From the NCBI GenBank assembly GCA_964486935.1, contig CAZAPG010000011.1, positions 86,818 to 150,817 on the forward strand: a stretch of 64,000 nt of DNA, read 5' to 3'. Source of the stretch: CAZAPG01 sp964486935 (GTDB lineage: Bacteria; Chloroflexota; Anaerolineae; 4572-78; J111). The notes below the pieces were generated by a model. That model did not search any database, was not told the origin of the DNA, and saw only the letters and a program-made list of their open reading frames with translations. How positions within the stretch are numbered: position 1 is the stretch's first letter; the number at the start of each line of letters is the position of its first letter. Below are positions 1 to 7,971 of the stretch, one piece after another. A program made the position numbers and the translations under genes.

Positions 1-843
1 ATTTTAACCGAACCGGGGATAGCCGCCGGCGCGGCCCTGGCCCAACACCCCGGCGTTGATAAAATTGCGGCTACCGGCTCGGTGGGCATGGGGCGCAGCG
101 TTATTCAGGCTTCGGCGGTCAATTTCAAGCGATTATCTCTGGAGTTGGGCAACAAGGCGGCCAACATTATTTTTGCCGACGCCGATATGGAAGTTGCCGT
201 TAACGGCGCTTTCAAAGCCGCTTTTGGAAATACGGGCCAAAGCTGCGTGGCCGGCGCCCGGCTGTATATTCAGGCCCCAATTTACAATCAGGTTGTGGCG
301 CGGCTGGTCGAAATGACAAAAGATGTTAAAATTGGACACGCCCTGAACCCGGAAACCGGCCTGGGACCAATTGTCAACCAGCTTCAAATGGATAAAATTC
401 TTGGTTATATTCAAAGCGGGCTGGAACAGGGCGCTAGGCTGCGTTGCGGCGGACAGCGACTCACGGCGGGCGAATACGCCAACGGCTTTTACTTGGCCCC
501 CACCATCTTTACCGGGGTGAGGGACGAGATGACCATTGCCTGCGAAGAAATCTTTGGGCCGGTGGTTTCGGTTTTTTCGTTTGAAACCGAAGAGGAGGTG
601 ATTGCCCGCGCCAATAACACGGTCTACGGATTGGCCGCCGGCGTTTGGACGCGAGACGTGGCCCGGGCGCACCGGCTGGGAGCGGCGCTCAAGGCCGGCG
701 TGGTGTGGGTCAACACTTATGACATGTTCGACTCGGCGGCGCCGTTTGGCGGCTTCAAAGGCAGCGGCTATGGGCGAGACAACGGGCAGGAAACAATTGA
801 AGCGTACACCGAAGTGAAATCTGTTTGGATTTCTACCACGTAG
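1..843 (+). CDS. NAD(P)-dependent aldehyde dehydrogenase, 5'-truncated by window edge
   Basis: C-terminal ~280 residues of an aldehyde dehydrogenase, which oxidises an aldehyde to its acid with NAD(P)+. The frame is open from base 1, so the start lies outside the window. The catalytic Glu motif appears as LELGNK (normally LELGGK), the catalytic Cys sits in GQSCVAG, and EIFGPV plus the late NTYDMFDSAAPFGGFKGSG segment are family hallmarks. It ends 36 bases before the E1 alpha gene in the same direction, so they are probably co-transcribed. Substrate is unknown; the coupling to a 2-oxo-acid dehydrogenase suggests a short-chain or semialdehyde substrate (inference). Confidence 0.93.
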   Translation: MLTEPGIAAGAALAQHPGVDKIAATGSVGMGRSVIQASAVNFKRLSLELGNKAANIIFADADMEVAVNGAFKAAFGNTGQSCVAGARLYIQAPIYNQVVARLVEMTKDVKIGHALNPETGLGPIVNQLQMDKILGYIQSGLEQGARLRCGGQRLTAGEYANGFYLAPTIFTGVRDEMTIACEEIFGPVVSVFSFETEEEVIARANNTVYGLAAGVWTRDVARAHRLGAALKAGVVWVNTYDMFDSAAPFGGFKGSGYGRDNGQETIEAYTEVKSVWISTT

Positions 844-879
844 CGTAGTACAAAACAAACTAACAGGTGCAGATAAATT

Positions 880-1872
880 ATGGCCATAACAGATTACGCC
901 AAAGAGCAGTTACTCTATTTCTACCAGCAAATGCTCCTCATCCGCGAGTTTGAACTGCGCGCTATTAATGAGCGTAAAGCCGGGTTAATTCCCGGCTTTA
1001 TCCATTCTTGCGTGGGGCAAGAGGCCACGGCTGTTGGCGCGTGCGCTGCCCTGCGCACCGATGACGTGATTACCAGCACCCACCGGGGGCACGGCCATCT
1101 GATTGCCAAGGGCGGCGAACCCAGATACATGATGGCCGAGTTAGCCGCCCGCAGCACCGGCTATTGCGGCGGCAAAGGCGGCAGTTTGCATATGACCGAT
1201 TTTGACCTGGGTATTCTGGGGGCAAACGGCATTGTGGCCGGCGGCCTGCCGATGGCAACCGGCGCGGCGCTGGCCTTTCAGATGCGCGAAGAGGCGCGGG
1301 TGGCCCTGGCCTTTTTTGGCGACGGGGCGGTGAACGAAGGGGCTTTTCACGAGGCGGCCAACCTGGCCGGGTTGTGGAAATTGCCCATCATTTTCTTTTG
1401 CGAAAATAACCTCTACGGCGAAGGCACGCCCCAAAGCAAACAGTCGCCCGTGGCAGACCTGGCAATTCGGGCCGAGTCGTATGCCTTTCCCGGCGTTATT
1501 GTTGACGGCAATGACGTGTTGGCCGTTTTTGAAGCCACCCAAACCGCCGTTCAACGAGCCAGAGCCGGGGATGGCCCCACCTTCATCGAGGGGAAAACTT
1601 ACCGTTATCTGGGCCATTATGAGGGCGACCCGATGGTCTATCGCTCCAAAAAAGAAATCGAAGCGTGGCGTCAGCGCGACCCTATTTCTACCTTTTATCA
1701 GCGGCTGCTCGAAGCCGGGGTAGCGACCGAGGCTGAGATAGTCCAGATAAAAACAAAAGTTCAGGCCACTCTGGATGAGGCCGTTCAGTTTGCGGCCAGC
1801 AGCCCCCAACCGGAACCCGAAACAGCTTTAGAAGGAGTCTATCACGACACGCATGGCGGGAGGGTATTTTAA
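880..1872 (+). CDS. 2-oxo-acid dehydrogenase E1 component, alpha subunit
   Basis: A 330-residue thiamine-diphosphate enzyme subunit of the pyruvate/acetoin dehydrogenase E1 alpha family. It decarboxylates a 2-oxo acid (or cleaves acetoin) and passes the acyl unit to an E2 lipoyl domain. The ThDP motif is visible: GDGAVNEG near residue 147, then CENN near 174, and the HRGHGH segment near residue 67 matches the family. Its stop overlaps the start of the beta gene by one base (TAATG), so the two are translated as a pair. No E2 or E3 gene follows here. Pyruvate, acetoin and branched-chain 2-oxo acids cannot be separated by eye. Confidence 0.92.
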   Translation: MAITDYAKEQLLYFYQQMLLIREFELRAINERKAGLIPGFIHSCVGQEATAVGACAALRTDDVITSTHRGHGHLIAKGGEPRYMMAELAARSTGYCGGKGGSLHMTDFDLGILGANGIVAGGLPMATGAALAFQMREEARVALAFFGDGAVNEGAFHEAANLAGLWKLPIIFFCENNLYGEGTPQSKQSPVADLAIRAESYAFPGVIVDGNDVLAVFEATQTAVQRARAGDGPTFIEGKTYRYLGHYEGDPMVYRSKKEIEAWRQRDPISTFYQRLLEAGVATEAEIVQIKTKVQATLDEAVQFAASSPQPEPETALEGVYHDTHGGRVF

Positions 1873-2858
1873 TGACCCGTCAAATTACCTTCAGCGAAGC
1901 GTTGCGCGAGGCGATGGCCGAGGAAATGAGCCGCGACCCGTCGGTTTTTATTATTGGCGAGGATGTTGGCATTTTTGGCGGCGTATTTGGCGTTACCGCC
2001 GGGCTGGTTGATGAGTTTGGCGAAACGCGCGTGCGCGATACCCCTATCTCGGAGCAGGCCATTGTTGGGGCCGGATTGGGCGCGGCTCTGGTGGGGATGC
2101 GCCCCATTGCCGAAATTATGTTTAGCGATTTTGTGACCGTAGCTATGGACCAGGTTGTCAACCAGGCGGCCAAGGCCCGCTATATGAGCGGCGGCAAGGC
2201 TCAAGTTCCGTTGACCATTCGCATTGTCAACGGCGCGCCCGGCTCGGCGGCGGCCCAACACTCGCAAAGCCCGGAAGCCTGGTTTATGAATGTGCCGGGC
2301 CTGAAGATTGCCGTTCCCGCCACGCCTTACGATGCCAAGGGCCTGTTAAAAACCGCCGTTCGCGGCGAGGACCCGGTTCTATTTTTTGAACACAAAATGC
2401 TCTACGCGGTCAAGGGCCACGTGCCCGAAGAAGATTTTGCAATACCCTTTGGTCAGGCGGCCATTCGTCAAGAGGGAGACCAGGCAACTATCATTGCCAT
2501 TGGGGGCGTTTTGCCCAAAGTGATGGAGGCAGCCGCGCAATTGGCCGGCCGGGGAGTGTCGGTTGAAGTTATTGACCCGCGCACCCTGGTTCCGTTAGAT
2601 ACAGCCGCGCTGGTCGAGTCGGTCAAAAAAACAAAGCGGGCCGTTATCGTCCACGAGGCTCATCGCCGGGCCGGGCCGGGCGCTGAAATTGCGGCCATAT
2701 TGGCCGAAGAAGCGATTGGATATCTCGATGCGCCCATTATCCGGGTAGCCACAAAAAATGTGCCTTTCCCTTATCATCCTCAACTGGAAAAGTTCATCCT
2801 TCCGGAAGTTGATGATATTATTGAGGCCGTTGAAGGCATGGTGAAATACCGGCTTTAA
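1872..2858 (+). CDS. 2-oxo-acid dehydrogenase E1 component, beta subunit
   Basis: A 328-residue transketolase-like beta subunit of the same E1 complex; alpha and beta form an alpha2beta2 tetramer around ThDP. Family features include IIGEDVG near the N-terminus, RDTPISEQAIVGAGLGAAL, the long pyrimidine-binding domain, and a transketolase C-terminal domain with VHEAHRRAGPGAEIAA. The start overlaps the alpha stop. After it comes a 222-base AT-rich gap holding candidate regulatory palindromes, so the E1 operon probably ends here. The partner E2 and E3 must be encoded elsewhere. Confidence 0.92.
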   Translation: MTRQITFSEALREAMAEEMSRDPSVFIIGEDVGIFGGVFGVTAGLVDEFGETRVRDTPISEQAIVGAGLGAALVGMRPIAEIMFSDFVTVAMDQVVNQAAKARYMSGGKAQVPLTIRIVNGAPGSAAAQHSQSPEAWFMNVPGLKIAVPATPYDAKGLLKTAVRGEDPVLFFEHKMLYAVKGHVPEEDFAIPFGQAAIRQEGDQATIIAIGGVLPKVMEAAAQLAGRGVSVEVIDPRTLVPLDTAALVESVKKTKRAVIVHEAHRRAGPGAEIAAILAEEAIGYLDAPIIRVATKNVPFPYHPQLEKFILPEVDDIIEAVEGMVKYRL

Positions 2859-2978
2859 TCTTTTATTTTGTGCAAAATATAGTTCCGTGTTAATATTTTG
2901 TATGTTTATAAAATACAAAGTTTAATAATACTATACACCTCTGTTTTCATTTCTATCTGTAAACAGACGCTTAATCGA

Positions 2979-3040
2979 GTGTGTTCAGTATTCAAAAAAA
3001 ATAGGGATTGCAATCCGCATTCCTTGAGCCTTGAACACAC
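2979..3040. promoter_or_regulatory. Nested palindromes upstream of XRE-cupin regulator
   Basis: A perfect 9-bp inverted repeat, GTGTGTTCA (2979-2987) and TGAACACAC (3032-3040), encloses a 12-bp palindrome GGATTGCAATCC (3005-3016) that lies almost exactly at its centre. The block ends 40 bases before the regulator start in an AT-rich intergenic stretch (2859-3080). The arrangement fits an autoregulatory operator; an RNA structure is the alternative. Confidence 0.45.
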
Positions 3041-3080
3041 CTCTCTCTAATCGGGTTTGTCCTCGCTGTGGAGGGGAACT

Positions 3081-3617
3081 TTGAAAATCGGCCAGCGTAT
3101 TCGTCAACAACGCAAAAAACTTGGCCTCAGTCTGCGCGCCCTTGGCGCGCGTACCGATTTAACCGCCGGTTTTCTCAGCCAGATTGAGAATGACCAAATC
3201 TCCCCCTCCCTCAATTCGCTACAAAGCATTGCCGTTGCTTTACAAGTACCCATGTTCTTTTTTCTCAACGGCACTCGCTCCAGTTTAGTTGTTCACTCCG
3301 ATGAACGTCGCAAACTTCATTTTCCCGACTCTCAAATGGGGTATGATTTACTAACCCCGGATTTGAACCGGCAGATGATGCCCCTGCTAATCAGAATGGA
3401 GCCTGGCGCCCGTCGTATTGCCCAACCTCTGGCCAAACCAACCGAGCAGTGGTTTTTTGTGCTGCAAGGTTGGTTTCAAATTACGGTGGGCAACGAAACC
3501 CATCTGCTTAAACAGGGTGACAGCATTTATCTTGACGGAGATTTGTTGCGCGAGTTTGGTTCGGCCAACAATGAGGAATTGATTGTTATTTGTTGTATGA
3601 CTCCACCCGGATTGTAA
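3081..3617 (+). CDS. XRE-family transcriptional regulator with C-terminal cupin
   Basis: A 178-residue regulator: an XRE helix-turn-helix (about residues 5-55, with LGLSLRALGARTDLTAGFLS and SQIEND) joined to a small cupin sensor domain (about 100-170, with QWFFVLQGWFQITVG and LLKQGDSIYLDG). This family usually senses a small metabolite and controls neighbouring transport or catabolic genes. I chose TTG at 3081 because GGAGGGGA lies 4-11 bases upstream; a TTG at 3057 is in frame but has no ribosome site. It sits between the E1 genes and the ABC importer, so it probably controls one or both. Confidence 0.85.
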   Translation: MKIGQRIRQQRKKLGLSLRALGARTDLTAGFLSQIENDQISPSLNSLQSIAVALQVPMFFFLNGTRSSLVVHSDERRKLHFPDSQMGYDLLTPDLNRQMMPLLIRMEPGARRIAQPLAKPTEQWFFVLQGWFQITVGNETHLLKQGDSIYLDGDLLREFGSANNEELIVICCMTPPGL

Positions 3618-3749
3618 TATTTGTATGCAAAAATTGATGCCGAAAACTCTTCGTTAAGAAACAAAGGGGGTGATGAATATAGGAATATTCAGGGTTCACT
3701 ATACTCTAAATTTATCTACCCCATCACTATAAAAAGGAGAAGAACTTTT

Positions 3750-6113
3750 ATGAAACGCGTATGGTTTCTCGTTACCCTTGTAGTGCTGCTTTCTCTGGTG
3801 CTGGTGGCCTGTACCGGAGGCGCAACAACAACAGAGCAAGCGCCCGCTCCGGCTCCCACCGAGGAGGAAGCGGCCGCTCCGGCGGAAGAAGAAGCCGCCG
3901 CCCCTGCCGAAGAGGAGGAAGCGGCCGCTCCGGCGGAGGAGGAAGCCACAGCCCCTGCTGAAGAAGAAGCCGCCGCCCCGGCAGAAGAAGCGCCAGCCAG
4001 CGGATTGGCGGCGGTGTGTCCCAACCCGGTCGTAATCCAGACAGACTGGTTTCCCGAAGCGGAGCACGGAGCATTGTACCAAATGGTTGGCGATGATTAC
4101 ACCGTAGACACCGACCGGAAGGTTGTGCGGGGTTCGCTGATAGCTTCGGGCCAGGATACGGGGGTTGATATCGAGGTACGCACCGGCGGCCCGGCGATTG
4201 GTTTCCAGCAGCCAATTCAACAGATGTATGTTGAGACGGACATTTTGTTGGGATATGTGTCAACCAATGAGGCTGTATTTGGGGCAGAAGATACCCCGAC
4301 CTTGTCAGTAGTGTCTCCGCTGGAGAAGAACCCGCAGATTATCATGTGGGACCCCGAAACCTACCCGGATGTTGAAACGATTGCCGATTTGGGCCAAACA
4401 GGCGCAACCATCCAGGTGTTTGCCGGGGGAACGTTCATTGATGTGTTTGTCAACGAGGGCATTGTTTCGGCAGACCAGATTGACCCGTCGTATGATGGTT
4501 CGCCGGCCCGCTGGGTGGCCGCTAATGGGGCAATTGCCCAACAGGGCTTTGCCTCGGCCGAACCGTACGTTTACGAGAATGAGATTGATGAGTGGGGCAA
4601 GCCGGTCGCCTTTCAGCTAATCCACGATGCCGGGTTTGAGATATACTCGCAGGCGCTGGCCATTCGCTCCGGAGAACTGGAAGAGCTGCGCCCCTGCCTG
4701 GAGCAACTTGTGCCCATTGTTCAGCAGGCGGTGGTTGATTATGTGGCCGATCCCGACCGGGCCAATGCTATCATTGTTGATGCGGTGGAGAAGTACAAAG
4801 ATTTCTGGGTGTACAGCCCCGGCCTGGCCGAGTTTTCAGTTAACGCGCAACTTGAACTGGGGCTGGTGGGCAACGGCCCCGATGGTATTGTGGGTAATAT
4901 GGAGCCGGCCCGGGTGCAGGGCGTCATCGACAAAATGACGGCTGCCGGTCTGGACGTTCCCGATGGGTTGCAGGCTTCCGATATTATTACCAACGAGTTT
5001 ATTGACGAAACTATCGGGTTGCCGGAGATGGCTCCCGCCGAGGAGGAGGCGACTGCCGCAGAGGAGGCCCCCGCCGAGGCGATGATGGCGTTGGGCGAGG
5101 TGTGTCCCGACCCGGTCGTAATCCAGACAGACTGGTTCCCCGAAGCGGAGCACGGGGCGTTGTACCAAATGCTTGGCGATGACTACTCCGTAGACACCGA
5201 CCGGAAACTCGTCCGGGGTTCGCTGATGGCTTCGGGGCAGGACACGGGGATAGATATCGAGGTACGCACCGGCGGCCCGGCGATTGGTTTCCAGAACCCC
5301 AACACCCAGATGTACGTTGAGACAGATATTCTGCTGGGCTATGTTTCAACCGACGAGGCGGTGCTGGGCGCAGCCGACACGCCCACCCTGGCGGTGGTTG
5401 CTCCGCTGGAGAAAAACCCGCAGATTATCATGTGGGACCCCGAAACCTACCCGGATGTTGAGACGATTGCCGATTTGAAAGAGACCGGGGCCACAATCAA
5501 CGTTTTTGCCGGGGGAACGTTCATTGATGTCTTTGTCAACGAGGGCGTTCTGTCGGCAGACCAGATTGACCCGTCGTATGATGGTTCGCCGGCCCGCTGG
5601 GTGGCCTCAAACGGGGCAATTGCCCAACAGGGCTTTGCTTCGGCCGAGCCTTTCGTTTACCTGAACGAGATAGAGGAGTGGGGCAAACCGGTGGCCTTTC
5701 AGCTCATCCACGATGCCGGTCTTGAGATTTACTCGCAGGCGCTGGCCATTCGCGCCGGAGAGTTGGAGCAGCATCGCCCCTGTCTGGAACAGCTTGTGCC
5801 CATCATCCAGCAATCGGTGGTTGATTATGTAGCCAGCCCCGACCGGGCCAACGCGATTATCATTGATGCGGTGGAACAGTATCAGGATTTTTGGGTTTAC
5901 ACCCCGGAGTTGGCCGAGTATTCGGTGAATACCCAGCTTGAACTGGGGCTGGTGGGCAACGGCCCCGATGGTATTGTGGGTAATATGGAGCCGGCCCGGG
6001 TGCAGGGCGTCATCGACAAGATGGTTGCCGCCGGAATGGATATTGTTGACGGCTTGCAGGCGTCAGACATCTCCACCAACGAGTTTATTAACGAAAGTAT
6101 CGGGTTGCCATAA
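3750..6113 (+). CDS. ABC importer lipoprotein with two tandem substrate-binding domains
   Basis: A 787-residue lipoprotein: a signal peptide with lipobox LVLVAC (Cys21), then a Glu/Ala/Pro-rich linker (about 28-85), then two copies of a ~345-residue NMT1/TauA-like ligand-binding domain starting at Cys90 and Cys452. The copies share long identical stretches (NPQIIMWDPETYPDVETIADL, LELGLVGNGPDGIVGNMEPA) and are joined by a second short Glu/Ala linker. It should capture a small organic ligand outside the membrane and deliver it to the permease at 7047-7922. The start at 3750 is set by AAGGAGA upstream and by the signal peptide; an earlier in-frame start at 3621 would bury it. Tandem duplication inside one chain is unusual. 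Confidence 0.85.
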   Translation: MKRVWFLVTLVVLLSLVLVACTGGATTTEQAPAPAPTEEEAAAPAEEEAAAPAEEEEAAAPAEEEATAPAEEEAAAPAEEAPASGLAAVCPNPVVIQTDWFPEAEHGALYQMVGDDYTVDTDRKVVRGSLIASGQDTGVDIEVRTGGPAIGFQQPIQQMYVETDILLGYVSTNEAVFGAEDTPTLSVVSPLEKNPQIIMWDPETYPDVETIADLGQTGATIQVFAGGTFIDVFVNEGIVSADQIDPSYDGSPARWVAANGAIAQQGFASAEPYVYENEIDEWGKPVAFQLIHDAGFEIYSQALAIRSGELEELRPCLEQLVPIVQQAVVDYVADPDRANAIIVDAVEKYKDFWVYSPGLAEFSVNAQLELGLVGNGPDGIVGNMEPARVQGVIDKMTAAGLDVPDGLQASDIITNEFIDETIGLPEMAPAEEEATAAEEAPAEAMMALGEVCPDPVVIQTDWFPEAEHGALYQMLGDDYSVDTDRKLVRGSLMASGQDTGIDIEVRTGGPAIGFQNPNTQMYVETDILLGYVSTDEAVLGAADTPTLAVVAPLEKNPQIIMWDPETYPDVETIADLKETGATINVFAGGTFIDVFVNEGVLSADQIDPSYDGSPARWVASNGAIAQQGFASAEPFVYLNEIEEWGKPVAFQLIHDAGLEIYSQALAIRAGELEQHRPCLEQLVPIIQQSVVDYVASPDRANAIIIDAVEQYQDFWVYTPELAEYSVNTQLELGLVGNGPDGIVGNMEPARVQGVIDKMVAAGMDIVDGLQASDISTNEFINESIGLP

Positions 6114-6118
6114 TGTTT

Positions 6119-6176
6119 CCGTGAAGGTTGGCGTGGCGGGATGGTGGCAAATCGTCCCGCGCGCCAGCCTTCACGG
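6119..6176. other. Long stem-loop behind the binding-protein gene
   Basis: CCGTGAAGGTTGGCG (6119-6133) pairs with CGCCAGCCTTCACGG (6162-6176), 15 pairs including one G-T, and an inner GCGGGA/TCCCGC arm stacks inside the loop. It starts 5 bases after the stop codon. There is no T-run, so it is more likely an RNA-stabilising processing hairpin or REP-like element than a terminator. It would let the binding protein be made in excess over ATPase and permease. Confidence 0.45.
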
Positions 6177-6199
6177 CTGCCCAACCTGGAGAAAATAAT

Positions 6200-6301
6200 A
6201 TGAGATTTGCCCAATTATTGGATAAGTATAAGATGGAGGTTTCACATCAACTGCCGATACCAGACCGCAACCGCGCAGTCTGTTCGGGGGTGCAGCCATG
6301 A
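6200..6301 (+). CDS. 33-residue ORF coupled to the ABC ATPase gene
   Basis: A short ORF (MRFAQLLDKYKMEV...) with GGAG about 7 bases before its ATG. Its TGA overlaps the ATPase ATG as ATGA. No homology is recognisable. It may act only as a translational coupler or leader that brings ribosomes to the ATPase start, which has a poor ribosome site of its own. Coding status is uncertain. Confidence 0.4.
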   Translation: MRFAQLLDKYKMEVSHQLPIPDRNRAVCSGVQP

Positions 6302-7050
6302 CCACATCAACAGTAACCAGCAAGGCTTTGTCCTTTTCTAATGTCGGGATGACCTTCCCGGACGGCACTGAGGCGCTGCAGAATGTTACCTTTGATGTAG
6401 CGCCTAAAGAGTTTGTGACCATTGTTGGACCTTCGGGGTGCGGAAAATCAACCATCCTGCGTATTGCCGCCGGGTTGCTCCAGCAAACCGAGGGCGAGGT
6501 GTCGATTAACCGCGAGCGGCTGGGTTATGTATTTCAGGATGCCACTTTGATGGAATGGCGCACCGTACGGGGAAATGTGGAGCTGCTGGCTGAACTGCAA
6601 GGTCTTGATGTTAAGGATCGAAGGCGTAAAGCCGCCGAGGCGATTGAGTTGGTGGGTCTTTCCGGCTTTGAGAACCACTATCCCAAAGCTCTGTCCGGCG
6701 GCATGAGAATGCGGGTGTCGCTGGCTCGCACGCTCACCCTCAAACCCCCCATCTTCCTGTTCGATGAGCCTTTTGGGGCTGTGGACGAAATTACCAGAGA
6801 ACGACTTAACGAGGAAACGCTCAAACTGTTTGAGCGAGAACAATTTGCCGGACTCTTCATTACCCACTCTATCTCTGAAGCCGTGTTTCTTTCAACCCGC
6901 GTTCATGTCATGTCGGCAAGACCGGGAACGCTTATTGCCACTTTCGATGTGCCGTTTAGCTACCCCAGGAATCCTGACCTGCGCTTTGAGGCGGCGTTTG
7001 GCGAACTTAGTCGAGCCGTTTCGCATGCGCTTCTGGAGGCTCATTCATGA
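6298..7050 (+). CDS. ABC transporter ATPase, nitrate/sulfonate/taurine type
   Basis: A 250-residue cytoplasmic ATPase driving the importer. Walker A is GPSGCGKST (about residues 44-52), the signature is LSGGMRMRVSLART (about 132), Walker B is PIFLFDEP (about 151), followed by the D-loop GAVDE and an H-loop ITHSISEA. Closest in pattern to SsuB/TauB-class ATPases, which pair with NMT1/TauA-type binding proteins as found here. Its stop overlaps the permease start (ATGA at 7047). Confidence 0.93.
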   Translation: MTTSTVTSKALSFSNVGMTFPDGTEALQNVTFDVAPKEFVTIVGPSGCGKSTILRIAAGLLQQTEGEVSINRERLGYVFQDATLMEWRTVRGNVELLAELQGLDVKDRRRKAAEAIELVGLSGFENHYPKALSGGMRMRVSLARTLTLKPPIFLFDEPFGAVDEITRERLNEETLKLFEREQFAGLFITHSISEAVFLSTRVHVMSARPGTLIATFDVPFSYPRNPDLRFEAAFGELSRAVSHALLEAHS

Positions 7051-7922
7051 AACAATTGACCGAAACCGATGTAAGCTTTGCCAAGTCTAAGGCAAGCGCT
7101 GTTGTGCCTGTTGACCCGGACGGCGGCGCCCTCCGGCGCGGAGCGCGCAATATTTTGCCGCCAATCTTGCTTGGGTTGCTCATTATAGGGCTGTGGTATT
7201 TTATCTCTTACGGCATACTTGATGAGCAACGCCGTTTCCTGTTGCGCCCGCCCCATCAGGTTTGGGTAGTGGGGTTTGCTAACTGGACAAACTTCGGGGA
7301 AATTTTGGCCGGACTGTGGTCCAGCACCAAGGTTGCCATCATCGGGTTGACACTTGCCATCACCATTGGTATTTCGCTGGCAACTCTCATGAGTCAAAGC
7401 AAACTCATCGAGCGGGCCGTATTTCCCTACGCGGTAACGCTCCAGGCGATTCCCATTTTGGCTATTGTTCCGCTCATCGGCTTTTGGTTTGGCTTTGGCG
7501 TTAGTGCGCGGGTGATTGTTTGCGTCATCATCTCCCTGTTCCCAATTATCGTCAATACTTTATTCGGGCTGTTGTCGGCCCCTGGCGGGTTGCACGATCT
7601 GTTGACGCTGCAACAAGTCGACCGGCTGACCCGCTTACGCAAGCTGATGTTTCCGGCGGCGCTGCCCGCTATCTTTGCCGGGTTGCGCATCTCGGCCGGC
7701 CTGTCGGTCATTGGGGCCATCGTCGGCGACTTTTTCTTTGGTCGCGGCGACCCCGGCATTGGCCAACTGCTGCAACGGTACGCCAACCGGCTGATGGGCG
7801 AGCAATTGCTGGCCGCCATCATCATGTCATCTTTGCTTGGCGTGGTAGTGTTTCAGTTGTTTGGCTGGCTTCAAACAAAGGCGATTGGCAAATGGCACGA
7901 GGAGCGAGAATCACAGTTCTAG
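7047..7922 (+). CDS. ABC transporter permease, SsuC/TauC type
   Basis: A 291-residue inner-membrane permease with about six hydrophobic helices and the binding-protein-dependent transport domain; the coupling-loop region (LFPAALPAIFAGLRISAGLS-like) is near residues 205-230. It forms a homodimeric channel with the ATPase at 6298-7050 and receives substrate from the tandem-domain lipoprotein. Overlap of four bases with the ATPase gene shows one operon. Confidence 0.9.
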   Translation: MKQLTETDVSFAKSKASAVVPVDPDGGALRRGARNILPPILLGLLIIGLWYFISYGILDEQRRFLLRPPHQVWVVGFANWTNFGEILAGLWSSTKVAIIGLTLAITIGISLATLMSQSKLIERAVFPYAVTLQAIPILAIVPLIGFWFGFGVSARVIVCVIISLFPIIVNTLFGLLSAPGGLHDLLTLQQVDRLTRLRKLMFPAALPAIFAGLRISAGLSVIGAIVGDFFFGRGDPGIGQLLQRYANRLMGEQLLAAIIMSSLLGVVVFQLFGWLQTKAIGKWHEERESQF

Positions 7923-7971
7923 CAGGTTGGATACGGCTCAATAAACTCAAAACCACCAAGAGGTAAACTTT

